Source: DASRIA01 sp963724065
GTDB lineage: Bacteria > Actinomycetota > Thermoleophilia > Solirubrobacterales > JBBDJG01
Direction of reading: 5' to 3'
DNA length: 64,000 bases
NCBI GenBank assembly: GCA_963724065.1
Contig: CAVRTB010000003.1
Coordinates: forward strand, 310,001 to 374,000
The position numbers and the translations under genes are program-made. The notes beneath the pieces were generated by a model. The model worked only from the letters and a program-made list of their open reading frames with translations. It was not told the DNA's origin and ran no database searches. This document shows, piece by piece, positions 34,698 through 41,724 of this stretch; the first letter of the stretch is position 1, and each line of letters opens with the position of its first letter.

Positions 34698-35546
34698 CTA
34701 TACGTCGCCGAAGTCGCGCTCGATGTGCGTCTCGGTCATGCCGAGCGCCAGCAGCGCGATCATTCCGACGTACACGAGCGCAACCAGCGCACGGTCACGC
34801 GTCGAGACCTTGTAGTAGCGCTGAGCCTCCGGCGACTTGCGCTCGCGCCAGCGCCGCCAGGTCTCCAGTCCGCCGAGCAGGACGATGATCAGGATGATCG
34901 GGTTCGGGAAGGCGATCGTGAGCGCGACGAGCGCGCCGAAGCCGATCAGCCACATCCAGGGCGACAGCGCCGCCATCGCGCGGCCGCCGTCGAGCGGCAG
35001 GACCGGCAGGAGGTTGAAGAGGTTGAGGAAGAAGCCCGTGAACGCCAGCGCCGTGAAGAGGTCGTTGCCCGTCGCGCTCGCAACGGGAATCAGCGCGGCC
35101 GCGCCGAGACTCCCGAGCACCGGTCCGGCGAGCCCCACGCGGGCCTCCGCGGCGGCGTCGTCGCCGAGCGACTTGGCCCAGATCACGGCCCCCAGGAACG
35201 GGATGAACATCGGGGCCGAGGCCTTGATCCCCTCGCGGCGCAACTGGAGGACGTGGCCCATCTCGTGCACGAAGATCAGCACGACGAACCCGACCGCGAA
35301 CCTCCATCCCCACAGGAGCGAGTAGGCCGCGATCGAGACGAGCATCGACGCCGAGGTCGTGAAGACCTTGATCTTCGGAAGCAGGAAGAGGAGCGCCTTC
35401 AGCTTGGCGCCGAACTTCAGGATCACGAGCGCGAGCGCGCCCAGGGGGGCCAAGAGCTTGCGCCAGTCGATACCCCGGCGCGCGGGCTCGAACGGCCCCT
35501 CGGGAAGGGGGCGATCGGCAGGGGCGTTGTAGCCGGACGCTTCCAT
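34698..35546 (-). CDS. site-2 protease family (M50) membrane metalloprotease
   Basis: A 282-residue integral membrane zinc protease. The catalytic HEMGH motif is in the helix FVVLIFVHEMGHVLQLRREG. The second metal-binding site is LLPVLPLDGGRAM (LDG motif). About six hydrophobic helices are visible. There is no PDZ domain, so it resembles short S2P-like or FtsH-associated-free M50B members rather than RseP. The substrate, possibly an anti-sigma factor, is unknown. It is convergent with the response regulator and divergent from ssrA. Confidence 0.85.
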   Translation of the reverse strand: MEASGYNAPADRPLPEGPFEPARRGIDWRKLLAPLGALALVILKFGAKLKALLFLLPKIKVFTTSASMLVSIAAYSLLWGWRFAVGFVVLIFVHEMGHVLQLRREGIKASAPMFIPFLGAVIWAKSLGDDAAAEARVGLAGPVLGSLGAAALIPVASATGNDLFTALAFTGFFLNLFNLLPVLPLDGGRAMAALSPWMWLIGFGALVALTIAFPNPIILIIVLLGGLETWRRWRERKSPEAQRYYKVSTRDRALVALVYVGMIALLALGMTETHIERDFGDV

Positions 35547-35608
35547 CGGAATCGAGCTTAGCTACATGGATCGGCGGCCCCGCCGCGAAGCACGAGGGGG
35601 ACGGTGGC

Positions 35609-35614
35609 TAAGAT
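35609..35614 (+). promoter_or_regulatory. possible -10 box of ssrA
   Basis: TAAGAT lies 17 bases before the first base of mature tmRNA, consistent with a short 5' leader removed by RNase P. Confidence 0.4.
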
Positions 35615-35630
35615 GGGGACACATATTCAC

Positions 35631-35993
35631 GGGGACGACAGGCTTCGACGTGGTCGATCCGTGGAGGAAGTGGCAAGCCGAGGTCCCCGGTTGGCCTCGT
35701 AAAACCACCGGGAAAACCATACGTGCGGACTCTCACGAGTACGCCCTCGCTGCCTAGCTAAAACCTAGGCTGAGGAGTCGGTCCTCCTTCGGCCCGTGGG
35801 GAGGGTTACTGGCTTCAGAAACGGGCTCGCCCGAGGCGGTCTGCTCTCGCCGCCACGGGGACATCAAGGGGGCTGGCTCCCGGGACGTGCCCGTCGGCGC
35901 GGACGCCCGGGGGCGAGATTCAAGCGCCGACTAAGCTTGTAGAAGCTTCCTACCTCGCGACCGCGGACGCGGGTTCGATTCCCGCCGTCTCCA
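35631..35993 (+). ncRNA. ssrA: transfer-messenger RNA (tmRNA)
   Basis: One-piece tmRNA of about 363 bases. The 5' end GGGGACG pairs with CGTCTCC at the 3' end to form the acceptor stem, with one G-T pair, and GGACGCGGGTTCGATTCCCG supplies the T arm. The reading frame for the tag starts at GCG 35725 and ends at TAG 35755-35757. It encodes ADSHEYALAA, ending in the proteolysis signal ALAA. The 3' end after the discriminator A reads CTC, so CCA is not encoded and must be added. Pseudoknot-rich sequence follows the tag. The tag start ADSH resembles actinobacterial tags. Confidence 0.95.
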
Positions 35994-36067
35994 CTCGATA
36001 CTTTCTTGCTCACTGAGCAGCGGACGGTGCTGCTGCATGTTGCGCACGGGTCATTGCGCGGCTGTGC

Positions 36068-36085
36068 GAGACCGATTACGGTCTC
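36068..36085. repeat. inverted repeat GAGACCG-ATTA-CGGTCTC
   Basis: A perfect seven-base dyad with a four-base centre (GAGACCG at 36068-36074, CGGTCTC at 36079-36085) lies in the 146 bases between ssrA and the small gene at 36140. It could be an operator for that gene or a terminator for ssrA; no T run follows. Confidence 0.45.
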
Positions 36086-36139
36086 TCGCGCTCACACACC
36101 GACACGCACAGCTTCTCGCTGTGGGAAGGACGAGGCACG

Positions 36140-36400
36140 ATGGAAACGCTGCTGGTGTTTCACGAGGTAGACGACGTCGACCACTGGCTCGCTTCTCCGA
36201 AGCGAGAGGAATTCTTCGGGCCGCTGGGAATGAAGGTGCGCACTTTTCGGGACCCGGCGGGGTCGAATCGGGTCGGGTTGATCGTGGAGGTACCCGATAT
36301 GGCGGCCTGGCAAGAGGCGCTGGAGACCGAGGCGGCGGCCGAGGCGATGAAGTTCGACGGTGTCCGCCCCGAGACGATTCTGGGTCTCGTGGAGGCGTAG
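36140..36400 (+). CDS. small alpha/beta-barrel-like protein of unknown function
   Basis: An 86-residue protein beginning METLLVFHEVDDVDHWL, with RTFRDPAGSNRVGLIVEVPDM and EAMKFDGVRPETILGLVE. The pattern of two strand-helix-strand units resembles dimeric ferredoxin-like barrel proteins such as antibiotic-biosynthesis monooxygenases or EthD-like proteins, but no active site is identifiable. It shows the same DxxDxxL...FRDP...PDM/DPE layout as the small gene at 38464, so the two may be distant relatives. It stands alone between ssrA and the convergent lactonase-like gene. Confidence 0.65.
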   Translation: METLLVFHEVDDVDHWLASPKREEFFGPLGMKVRTFRDPAGSNRVGLIVEVPDMAAWQEALETEAAAEAMKFDGVRPETILGLVEA

Positions 36401-36423
36401 CGCAACGATGCTTTGGTGCCGTC

Positions 36424-37215
36424 TCAGAGCGTAATCCGTGACTCCAGCCGCGCGACCGAATCCGGGTCGTGCGAGGGCAGGAAGACCGTCGGGTGAGAGC
36501 GGCCATGGGCGAGGATCGCATCCATCGTCTCGATCGACACCGCCGGCTTCGGACCGACCGCGTCGGGGCGCCGCGCGTGCAGCTGCTCGAGCGTGTCCGT
36601 CGCGTCACCGGCGAGGAGCACGTGGCGCCCGTCGTCGTCCACGCAAACGACGGAGATGTGCCCGGGCGTGTGCCCCGGCGTCGGGACGGCGACGATCCGC
36701 CCATCGTCCGTGAGCGCGCGACTCGCGGCGAACGCCCCGAACGGCCCGCCGTCGAGCACGAACGGTTGGTAGTCCACGCCGGCCGGCAGGGGCTGCCGTA
36801 ACAGGCGTTGGAAGATACGCGAGCGAAGGTTGTGCGCGAACGTGACCTCGGGCTCGTGCACCAGCACGGGCCTGCGCACGTGAACTGCACCGTCCACGTG
36901 ATCGCCATGGAGGTGGGTGAGCACGACGGTGTCGACGTCCGCGAGCGCCAGGCCCTCTTTCTCGAGCGCGCGCGGAAGCTCGTGTTGACGGCCGACGTCG
37001 AAGCGGGCGAACGGGATGTCGCGGACGTTCGCGGTCTCCCCGGTGTCCACGAGGACGAGCCGGCCGTCGTGCTCGATCGCCCAGCAGTGGATCGGCACCG
37101 GCTCGCTCCAGGGCCCTGGCAGGAAGAGGCCCAGTTGCCGTCTTGGGCCGGTTTTCGCATGAAGGAAAGCGTCCTTCAGGCGCACCGTCCCGGTCGTCAG
37201 AGCATGGATTCGCAT
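36424..37215 (-). CDS. MBL-fold metallo-hydrolase (AHL-lactonase-like)
   Basis: A 263-residue metallo-beta-lactamase-fold hydrolase. The metal motif is VVLTHLHGDHVDGAV (HxHxDH), followed by PTPGHTPGHISVV and LLAGDATDT, the remaining ligands. Family resemblance, with an N-terminal IHCWAIEHDGRLVLVDTG, is closest to N-acyl homoserine lactonases and related quorum-quenching enzymes, but the real substrate could be another lactone. It is the last gene of a minus-strand run and begins 77 bases after the binding-protein gene, so it is probably co-transcribed with it. Confidence 0.82.
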   Translation of the reverse strand: MRIHALTTGTVRLKDAFLHAKTGPRRQLGLFLPGPWSEPVPIHCWAIEHDGRLVLVDTGETANVRDIPFARFDVGRQHELPRALEKEGLALADVDTVVLTHLHGDHVDGAVHVRRPVLVHEPEVTFAHNLRSRIFQRLLRQPLPAGVDYQPFVLDGGPFGAFAASRALTDDGRIVAVPTPGHTPGHISVVCVDDDGRHVLLAGDATDTLEQLHARRPDAVGPKPAVSIETMDAILAHGRSHPTVFLPSHDPDSVARLESRITL

Positions 37216-37291
37216 CGTCTCTCGCCGCGACTCTACCTTCCGGCCGAGGGCCCCGGCGAAACGGGACCCTCGGTCGTTGATCGCGTAGTAG

Positions 37292-38437
37292 TCAGCCGGC
37301 CTGGGCGAAGTGATGTGCGTCGACGGTTTGCTCGTCGGGGTCTACGGCACCCAGGCTCTTGACGATCCCGAAGGCACCGTCGCGCACCTGGGCGATGTAC
37401 ATGTTCATCCGCACGTGATGCTGACCGGGCACCATCTCCGCCGGGCCACCGGGCCCGACGGCGATCTTCGCGTGGTCCAGGGCACTGACGACATCTCCCT
37501 GGTCGAGCGAGCCCGCCTCTCGCACGGCGGCCTCCCAGAGCCGCAGGCCTCGGTAAAGACCTGAGCATGCGCCGCCGGCGGTGAACAGGGCGCTGCCCGG
37601 GTAGAGCTTGTTGTAGCGATCGAGCAGCTCCTTGCTGAACGGATCGTCGGCGTCCTGGTAGTAGTCGAGGCAGCTGTACAGACCCTCGACCTGCTCCGTC
37701 GGCACGAGGTTCAGGCAGGCCTCGTCGAAGTACGTGCAGACCAGGTGCCCACCACGCTTCGTGAAGCCGGCGTCGTGCAGCTGCTGGAAGAACGGCACGA
37801 CCCCGGGGGGAACGATCGTGTTGAAGACCACCTCCGCGCCGCTGGACATGATCCTGTCGATGGCCTCGCTGTAGTCGGTGTGGTCGAGGGGGTAGTAGTC
37901 CTCTTCGACGATCTCACCACCGCCGGCCGTGACGATCTGGCGGACCTTCTCGTTCATGATGCGCGGCCAGATGTAGTCGGCTGACGGCAGGGCGAACTTC
38001 TTCGCGCCCGTCTGCTGCATCAGCCACGGAATCAGGGGGTCGACCTGCTGCGCCGGCACCGGACCGGTGCAGAAGATGAGCGGGTCGCACTCCTGTCCCT
38101 CGTACTGCTCGGGATAGATGTAGAGCGTCTTGCCCTCCACGACGGCAGGACCCTTGATGGCCTGCCGCGTAGAGCTGAAGATGCCACCGAGGATCACATC
38201 GACCTGGGCCTCCTGGACGAGCTTGGCGGCGCAGGCCTCCGCGGCGGCGTCGGTCGTCTCACTGTCCTCCAGATACAGCTCGATCTGCCGGCCCAGCAGG
38301 CCGCCGCCCGCGTTGATCTCATCGATCGCCATCTTCGCCACGTTGGCGTCCGCGATGCCCATGAAGTCCAAGGGACCTGTCTGGTCGGCGATCACTCCCA
38401 CCTTGATGGGTCGCCCAGGTGCAGTTGCTGCTTCCAT
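37292..38437 (-). CDS. ABC-type substrate-binding protein without a signal peptide
   Basis: A 381-residue protein of the periplasmic-binding-protein type I (LivK/urea/short-chain amide) family: IKVGVIADQTGPLDFMGIAD, INAGGGLLGRQIELYLEDSE, LGGIFSSTRQAIKGPAVVEG, and a C-terminal lobe with CSGLYRGLRLWEAAV. ATG 38437 is fixed by GGAGG seven bases upstream. The mature-like sequence begins at once (MEAATAPGRPIKVGV), so there is no export signal or lipobox. No permease or ATPase genes are nearby. It may act in the cytosol as a ligand sensor, as AmiC does in Pseudomonas, or be a binding protein with a lost leader. Confidence 0.85.
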   Translation of the reverse strand: MEAATAPGRPIKVGVIADQTGPLDFMGIADANVAKMAIDEINAGGGLLGRQIELYLEDSETTDAAAEACAAKLVQEAQVDVILGGIFSSTRQAIKGPAVVEGKTLYIYPEQYEGQECDPLIFCTGPVPAQQVDPLIPWLMQQTGAKKFALPSADYIWPRIMNEKVRQIVTAGGGEIVEEDYYPLDHTDYSEAIDRIMSSGAEVVFNTIVPPGVVPFFQQLHDAGFTKRGGHLVCTYFDEACLNLVPTEQVEGLYSCLDYYQDADDPFSKELLDRYNKLYPGSALFTAGGACSGLYRGLRLWEAAVREAGSLDQGDVVSALDHAKIAVGPGGPAEMVPGQHHVRMNMYIAQVRDGAFGIVKSLGAVDPDEQTVDAHHFAQAG

Positions 38438-38463
38438 GACAATTCCTCCGATCTCGAGACGCG

Positions 38464-38736
38464 CTAGGCGTCGTATTGGCCGCCGAGCTCGGCTGCCTGG
38501 GGTGGACCTTTGTGCCCTGCCTCTTTCATGATCGGCGGAACCTCGGGGTCCGAGACGAAGCTTTGCCAACCCTCCGCGTCCCAGTCGAAGAGCACCCAGA
38601 CGCGGTCGTCCTGATTCGGGTCGCGAAACACCTTCGCCCCCTTCGACCCGTGCTCCCTGCGCTTGTCAGCGCCCTTGGTCGAGAAGATCTTCTCGAAGCG
38701 GTCGAAGTCCTCCACCGTCGTTGTTGCGAGGATCAT
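38464..38736 (-). CDS. small alpha/beta-barrel-like protein of unknown function
   Basis: A 90-residue protein starting MILATTTVEDFDRFEKIF, with KVFRDPNQDDRVWVLFDWD and WQSFVSDPEVPPIMKEAG. The layout suggests a ferredoxin-like dimeric barrel, as in antibiotic-biosynthesis monooxygenase-like proteins. ATG 38736 follows AGGAG with a six-base spacer, a strong site that sets the start against an upstream in-frame alternative. It sits 26 bases upstream of the binding-protein gene and is almost certainly co-transcribed with it. Function unknown. Confidence 0.75.
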   Translation of the reverse strand: MILATTTVEDFDRFEKIFSTKGADKRREHGSKGAKVFRDPNQDDRVWVLFDWDAEGWQSFVSDPEVPPIMKEAGHKGPPQAAELGGQYDA

Positions 38737-38835
38737 CTGTTTCTCCTGTGTGGTCTCGGTGCCGACGCTCGACCCCGATGGTGAGGCGAGTATCTGCCCC
38801 GGCAGTCCGGATCGCATCGGGCGAATGCCCTATTG

Positions 38836-38861
38836 GGAATTCCTGTGCGGAATTCCTATGC
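38836..38861. promoter_or_regulatory. tandem 13-base repeat with GGAATTCC dyads
   Basis: Two head-to-tail copies of GGAATTCCTRTGC (38836-38848 and 38849-38861) lie upstream of the 38736 gene and overlap the stop of the HD/LuxR gene. Each contains the palindrome GGAATTCC. Regular spacing of 13 bases and position about 100 bases before the downstream start suggest an operator, possibly for the neighbouring LuxR-type regulator. Confidence 0.5.
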
Positions 38862-40454
38862 GGCGTGAACGAGGTCGTGCTCGAACGCCCAGAGCGTCGC
38901 CGCGGCCCGGCTGCGGACGCCGGCCTTCTGGTAGACGTGCTGGACGTGGTGCCCGACGGTCTTGGCCGAGATGCCGAGGTCATCGGCGATCTCCTGGTTG
39001 GACGCGCCCCGCATGAGCACGAGCAGGACTTCGAGCTCGCGCCCGGTCAGCCCGGCGGGCAGCTCGCGAGGTCGCTGCTGCACCCGGTGGCCGGCGGCCG
39101 CGAGCACCGCGTCGACGGCTTCTCGGTCGAGCCGCCCCTTTTCGGCCTCACGTATCAACTCGGCCTCTGCAGCCGCCGCATCGAGTGCGTCTCTATACGG
39201 CCGCGGCTCGCGCATGGCCGCGTAGCAGTCGGCGGCGGCAAGGATGCGAGCGGCTTGATCGAGGGCCGGCCCGCGGGTGCCTCGGTGGTAGCCGGACCCG
39301 TCGAGCCGCTCGCAGTGCGAGCCGGCCACGAGCCCGATCGGGGCGAGCGCCCGGGACTGCGCGAAGGCCCGCTCGGTGAAGTGCGGGTGCAGGCGCACGC
39401 GCTCCCACTCTCCGAATCCGAGCGGCCCCGGCTTCTCCCAGATCGCATTCGACACGCCCACTCGGCCGAGGTCGTGCGCGAGCGCGGCGCGCCGCACGAG
39501 GGTCACGGAATCGGGTGGAAGGCCCATGCGCCAGGCGGCGGCCTCGGCGAGCTCGGCCACGCCCGTCGGGTGCTCGCGCAGCCACGGAGACTTGAGACCG
39601 GTGATCGCGGCGATGGCCCCGAATGCGGCGTCGATCCGGTCGCCCGCGATGAACACCGGTGGAGACGGCTCGATCTCGAGCGCGTGCTCCCACATCCGGG
39701 CCTCGTCCAGCTCGGCGAGGATGTCGTCGAAGTTCTCCACGGCGAGCGCGGCGAGCGCAGGGTCGTACGCCGCGCCTGATCGACGCTCCACGACAGCGCG
39801 TGCCTCGTCGGGACCCGCTGCGGTGAGGAAAAGGGAGGCGTCTCGCGCCACGTGCAGGAGACGCATCGGCAACGGGATCGCCTCGCCGGCGGTGTTTGGA
39901 AATCCCCGTCCGTCCCAGCGCGCGAAGACGTACTCGAGCGCCGCCTGGATGTTCGGACCGAGGCCGAGCCACCCCGCGAACCGCTGCGCGACCTCGCACA
40001 TCATCGCGAACGCATCACGTGCCCTGGGGCCGGCGTGGGCGATGGCCTCCTCGATCAGCCTGGCGCGAACCTCCGGGCTGCGGCCGATCCCGACGTGGGC
40101 CTTGTAGAACGCAAGGATCTCCGCGGGGTTGGCAGGGTCGACGAGGTAGAAGGCGGCTCTGTGCGCGATGTCGTCGCCGTAGAGCTGCGTCGCTTCGTGC
40201 CCGTTCGACGTGCATCCGGAGGCGTGGAGGAGCGCTACGTAGTAGGTGTCCGCGAGCTCCTCGGCGGTTGCTCCGGCAAGCTCGCCGAGGCGGACCGCCA
40301 GCACGGCGGTGCGCAAGGCGTGCTCGAGCGGCTGTCCGGTGCCGAGGTCGGTCGCGAGCGACAGTGCGCCGACCAGCTCGGCAGCGCGGATCGGCCGCTC
40401 ACCTGAGGGCAGCACTGCTGCGCCCGCTCCGGGGTCCTCCGACGCCACGGCCAC
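38856..40454 (-). CDS. HD-domain regulator with C-terminal LuxR-type HTH
   Basis: A 532-residue protein with two HD-like regions and a DNA-binding domain. The first HD region (about 60-200) is degenerate: LLHASGC replaces the HD pair. The second (about 280-420) retains AALAHDLGRVGV and SHCERLDGSGYHRG, typical of HD-GYP-related phosphodiesterase domains. The last 65 residues (LTGRELEVLLVLMRGASNQEI, then TVGHHVQHVYQKAG) form a LuxR/NarL-type HTH. It therefore probably senses a cyclic nucleotide or a related ligand and regulates transcription. It precedes the small-gene/binding-protein/lactonase genes on the same strand. Confidence 0.85.
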   Translation of the reverse strand: MAVASEDPGAGAAVLPSGERPIRAAELVGALSLATDLGTGQPLEHALRTAVLAVRLGELAGATAEELADTYYVALLHASGCTSNGHEATQLYGDDIAHRAAFYLVDPANPAEILAFYKAHVGIGRSPEVRARLIEEAIAHAGPRARDAFAMMCEVAQRFAGWLGLGPNIQAALEYVFARWDGRGFPNTAGEAIPLPMRLLHVARDASLFLTAAGPDEARAVVERRSGAAYDPALAALAVENFDDILAELDEARMWEHALEIEPSPPVFIAGDRIDAAFGAIAAITGLKSPWLREHPTGVAELAEAAAWRMGLPPDSVTLVRRAALAHDLGRVGVSNAIWEKPGPLGFGEWERVRLHPHFTERAFAQSRALAPIGLVAGSHCERLDGSGYHRGTRGPALDQAARILAAADCYAAMREPRPYRDALDAAAAEAELIREAEKGRLDREAVDAVLAAAGHRVQQRPRELPAGLTGRELEVLLVLMRGASNQEIADDLGISAKTVGHHVQHVYQKAGVRSRAAATLWAFEHDLVHAA

Positions 40455-40495
40455 ACCCTAACGGGGTAGTGCGGCCTTGCGAGAACGATTACGCG

Positions 40496-41236
40496 TCACG
40501 CCGGCGCGTGGACGCCCTTGGCCGCTTCGATCAGGTCGAGCACGGCGGTTGCATCGCCGTCGCGCAGCAGGCCGACCGGATCGGGCTCGCCGTTGACGAT
40601 CCCCTCGAAGAACGCCTTGCGGTCCTGATAGGTCGGGAGGGTGCCCTTCGCCCAGCCGCGCACGTCGTTGAGCATGATCGCGAGCTGGGCGTACTCCTCG
40701 CCGAACAGCTCGCCGATCTCGCGTTTCATCCGCTTGGCGAGCGCGGGGGAGGCGCCGGCCGTCGAGATCGCGATCGCGAGCGGCCCGGTGCGGACGATCG
40801 CCGGGAGGATGAAGTTGCACAGCGGCGGGACGTCGACGATGTTCACGAGCATCGCGCGGCGCTCGGCATCCTCGTAGATGCGGATGTTCGTCTCGGTGCT
40901 GTCGGTGCACGCGATCACGATGAACGTGCCCTCGAGGTCGCTCGGACCGGCGTACTCACGCGGCTCCCAGGTGATCGAGCGCTCGGCGGCGAGCGCCTCG
41001 AGCTCCGGCCCGGCGGCCGGCGAGACGACCGTCACGTCGGCGCCACAGGCGAGCAGGCCCTCGGCCTTCTCGAGCCCCATCGCGCCGCCGCCGACGACCA
41101 AGCACCGGCGTCCCTTGAGCTTCAGGCATGCGATGTAGAAAGGCGTGTCCAGCATGTCCTTCACGCAGGTCTGGTCGCAGATCCCGCGGTTGAACTGGCA
41201 GACGCATTGCTTCCCGGTGTATGCGGCGGCAGGCAT
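40496..41236 (-). CDS. precorrin-2 dehydrogenase/siroheme synthase-like protein (Met8p/CysG-N type)
   Basis: A 246-residue NAD-dependent dehydrogenase/ferrochelatase-like protein: CLVVGGGAMGLEKAEGLLACGADVTVVSP (Rossmann core) and VNIVDVPPLCNFILPAIVRTGPLAIAIST, the siroheme-type motif with the Asn/Ala active-site region. ATG 41236 follows GGAGG. An N-terminal extension of about 27 residues carries four cysteines in CVCQFNRGICDQTC that typical Met8p proteins lack; a later in-frame start at 41155 would remove it. The step is precorrin-2 to sirohydrochlorin in siroheme or cobalamin synthesis. No other cobalamin genes are in the window. Confidence 0.82.
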   Translation of the reverse strand: MPAAAYTGKQCVCQFNRGICDQTCVKDMLDTPFYIACLKLKGRRCLVVGGGAMGLEKAEGLLACGADVTVVSPAAGPELEALAAERSITWEPREYAGPSDLEGTFIVIACTDSTETNIRIYEDAERRAMLVNIVDVPPLCNFILPAIVRTGPLAIAISTAGASPALAKRMKREIGELFGEEYAQLAIMLNDVRGWAKGTLPTYQDRKAFFEGIVNGEPDPVGLLRDGDATAVLDLIEAAKGVHAPA

Positions 41237-41303
41237 GCCCTCCAAGGGTAGTAGGCGAGCTTTCCGGACCGCTACGACGCCGGGGTCGTGACGACCGCGT
41301 CGC

Positions 41304-41669
41304 CTACGGCCAGCGGGGTGGCTGCGGCGCGAGCCGCTCGGCCCCGGCCCAGTCGTCGCGGGGCGGTGAGAAGACGTCGATGACCGCGGCGCCATCGGGC
41401 CCGGCCTCGGCCTCGTGCGGGGCGCCGGAGCCGATGCGCCACGTCTCTCCGGGGCCGAGGACCCGCTCCTCGTCCGCGACCCGCAGCCTCATCGACCCGC
41501 GCAGGACGATTCCCATCTGCTCGTTGGCGTGGCTGTGCTCGGGGATGGCCGCGCCCGGGTCCAGCTCGACCACCGCGAGGGTGATCCGCTCGCCGTGGAC
41601 CGCGCGCGCGAGGACGCCGTCGAACAGCGAATGGGGAGCGATCCCGGCGAGCTCGTCGAATACGGACAT
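41304..41669 (-). CDS. cupin-domain protein
   Basis: A 121-residue single cupin. The core motif is PGAAIPEHSHANEQMGIVLRGSMRLRVADE (motif 1 with His and Glu metal ligands) and GPGETWRIGSGAPHEAEAG (motif 2 with His). ATG 41669 is chosen because TAGGCT at 41679-41684 on the minus strand lies nine bases upstream; a GTG at 41678 would leave no room. Function is unknown; such proteins may be dioxygenases, isomerases or sensors. It is divergent from the P450 gene, with only 51 bases between the two main start codons, so the promoters overlap. Confidence 0.75.
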   Translation of the reverse strand: MSVFDELAGIAPHSLFDGVLARAVHGERITLAVVELDPGAAIPEHSHANEQMGIVLRGSMRLRVADEERVLGPGETWRIGSGAPHEAEAGPDGAAVIDVFSPPRDDWAGAERLAPQPPRWP

Positions 41670-41678
41670 CCCGGCCAC

Positions 41679-41684
41679 AGCCTA
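41679..41684 (-). promoter_or_regulatory. -10 box of the cupin gene
   Basis: TAGGCT on the minus strand, nine bases before ATG 41669. It faces away from the plus-strand TAGACT at 41689-41694, with four bases between the two boxes. Confidence 0.45.
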
Positions 41685-41688
41685 CCCC

Positions 41689-41694
41689 TAGACT
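41689..41694 (+). promoter_or_regulatory. -10 box of the P450 gene
   Basis: TAGACT is followed by six bases and then ATG 41701, so transcription probably starts at the ATG of the seven-codon leader ORF. Confidence 0.5.
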
Positions 41695-41700
41695 CCACAC

Positions 41701-41724
41701 ATGGATCGGAGCGAGCCGGCGTGA
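41701..41724 (+). CDS. seven-codon leader ORF before the P450 gene
   Basis: ATG 41701 opens MDRSEPA and stops at TGA 41722-41724, which overlaps the P450 GTG start (41721-41723). Placed on the likely first base of the mRNA, it could be translated leaderlessly and couple to P450 translation. It may also be a chance ORF; there is no independent evidence of translation. Confidence 0.4.
   Translation: MDRSEPA

Noticed and set aside
35566..35757. 63-codon ORF ending in the tmRNA tag
   Set aside because: Only the last 11 codons are translated as the tag; the rest is the tmRNA structure.
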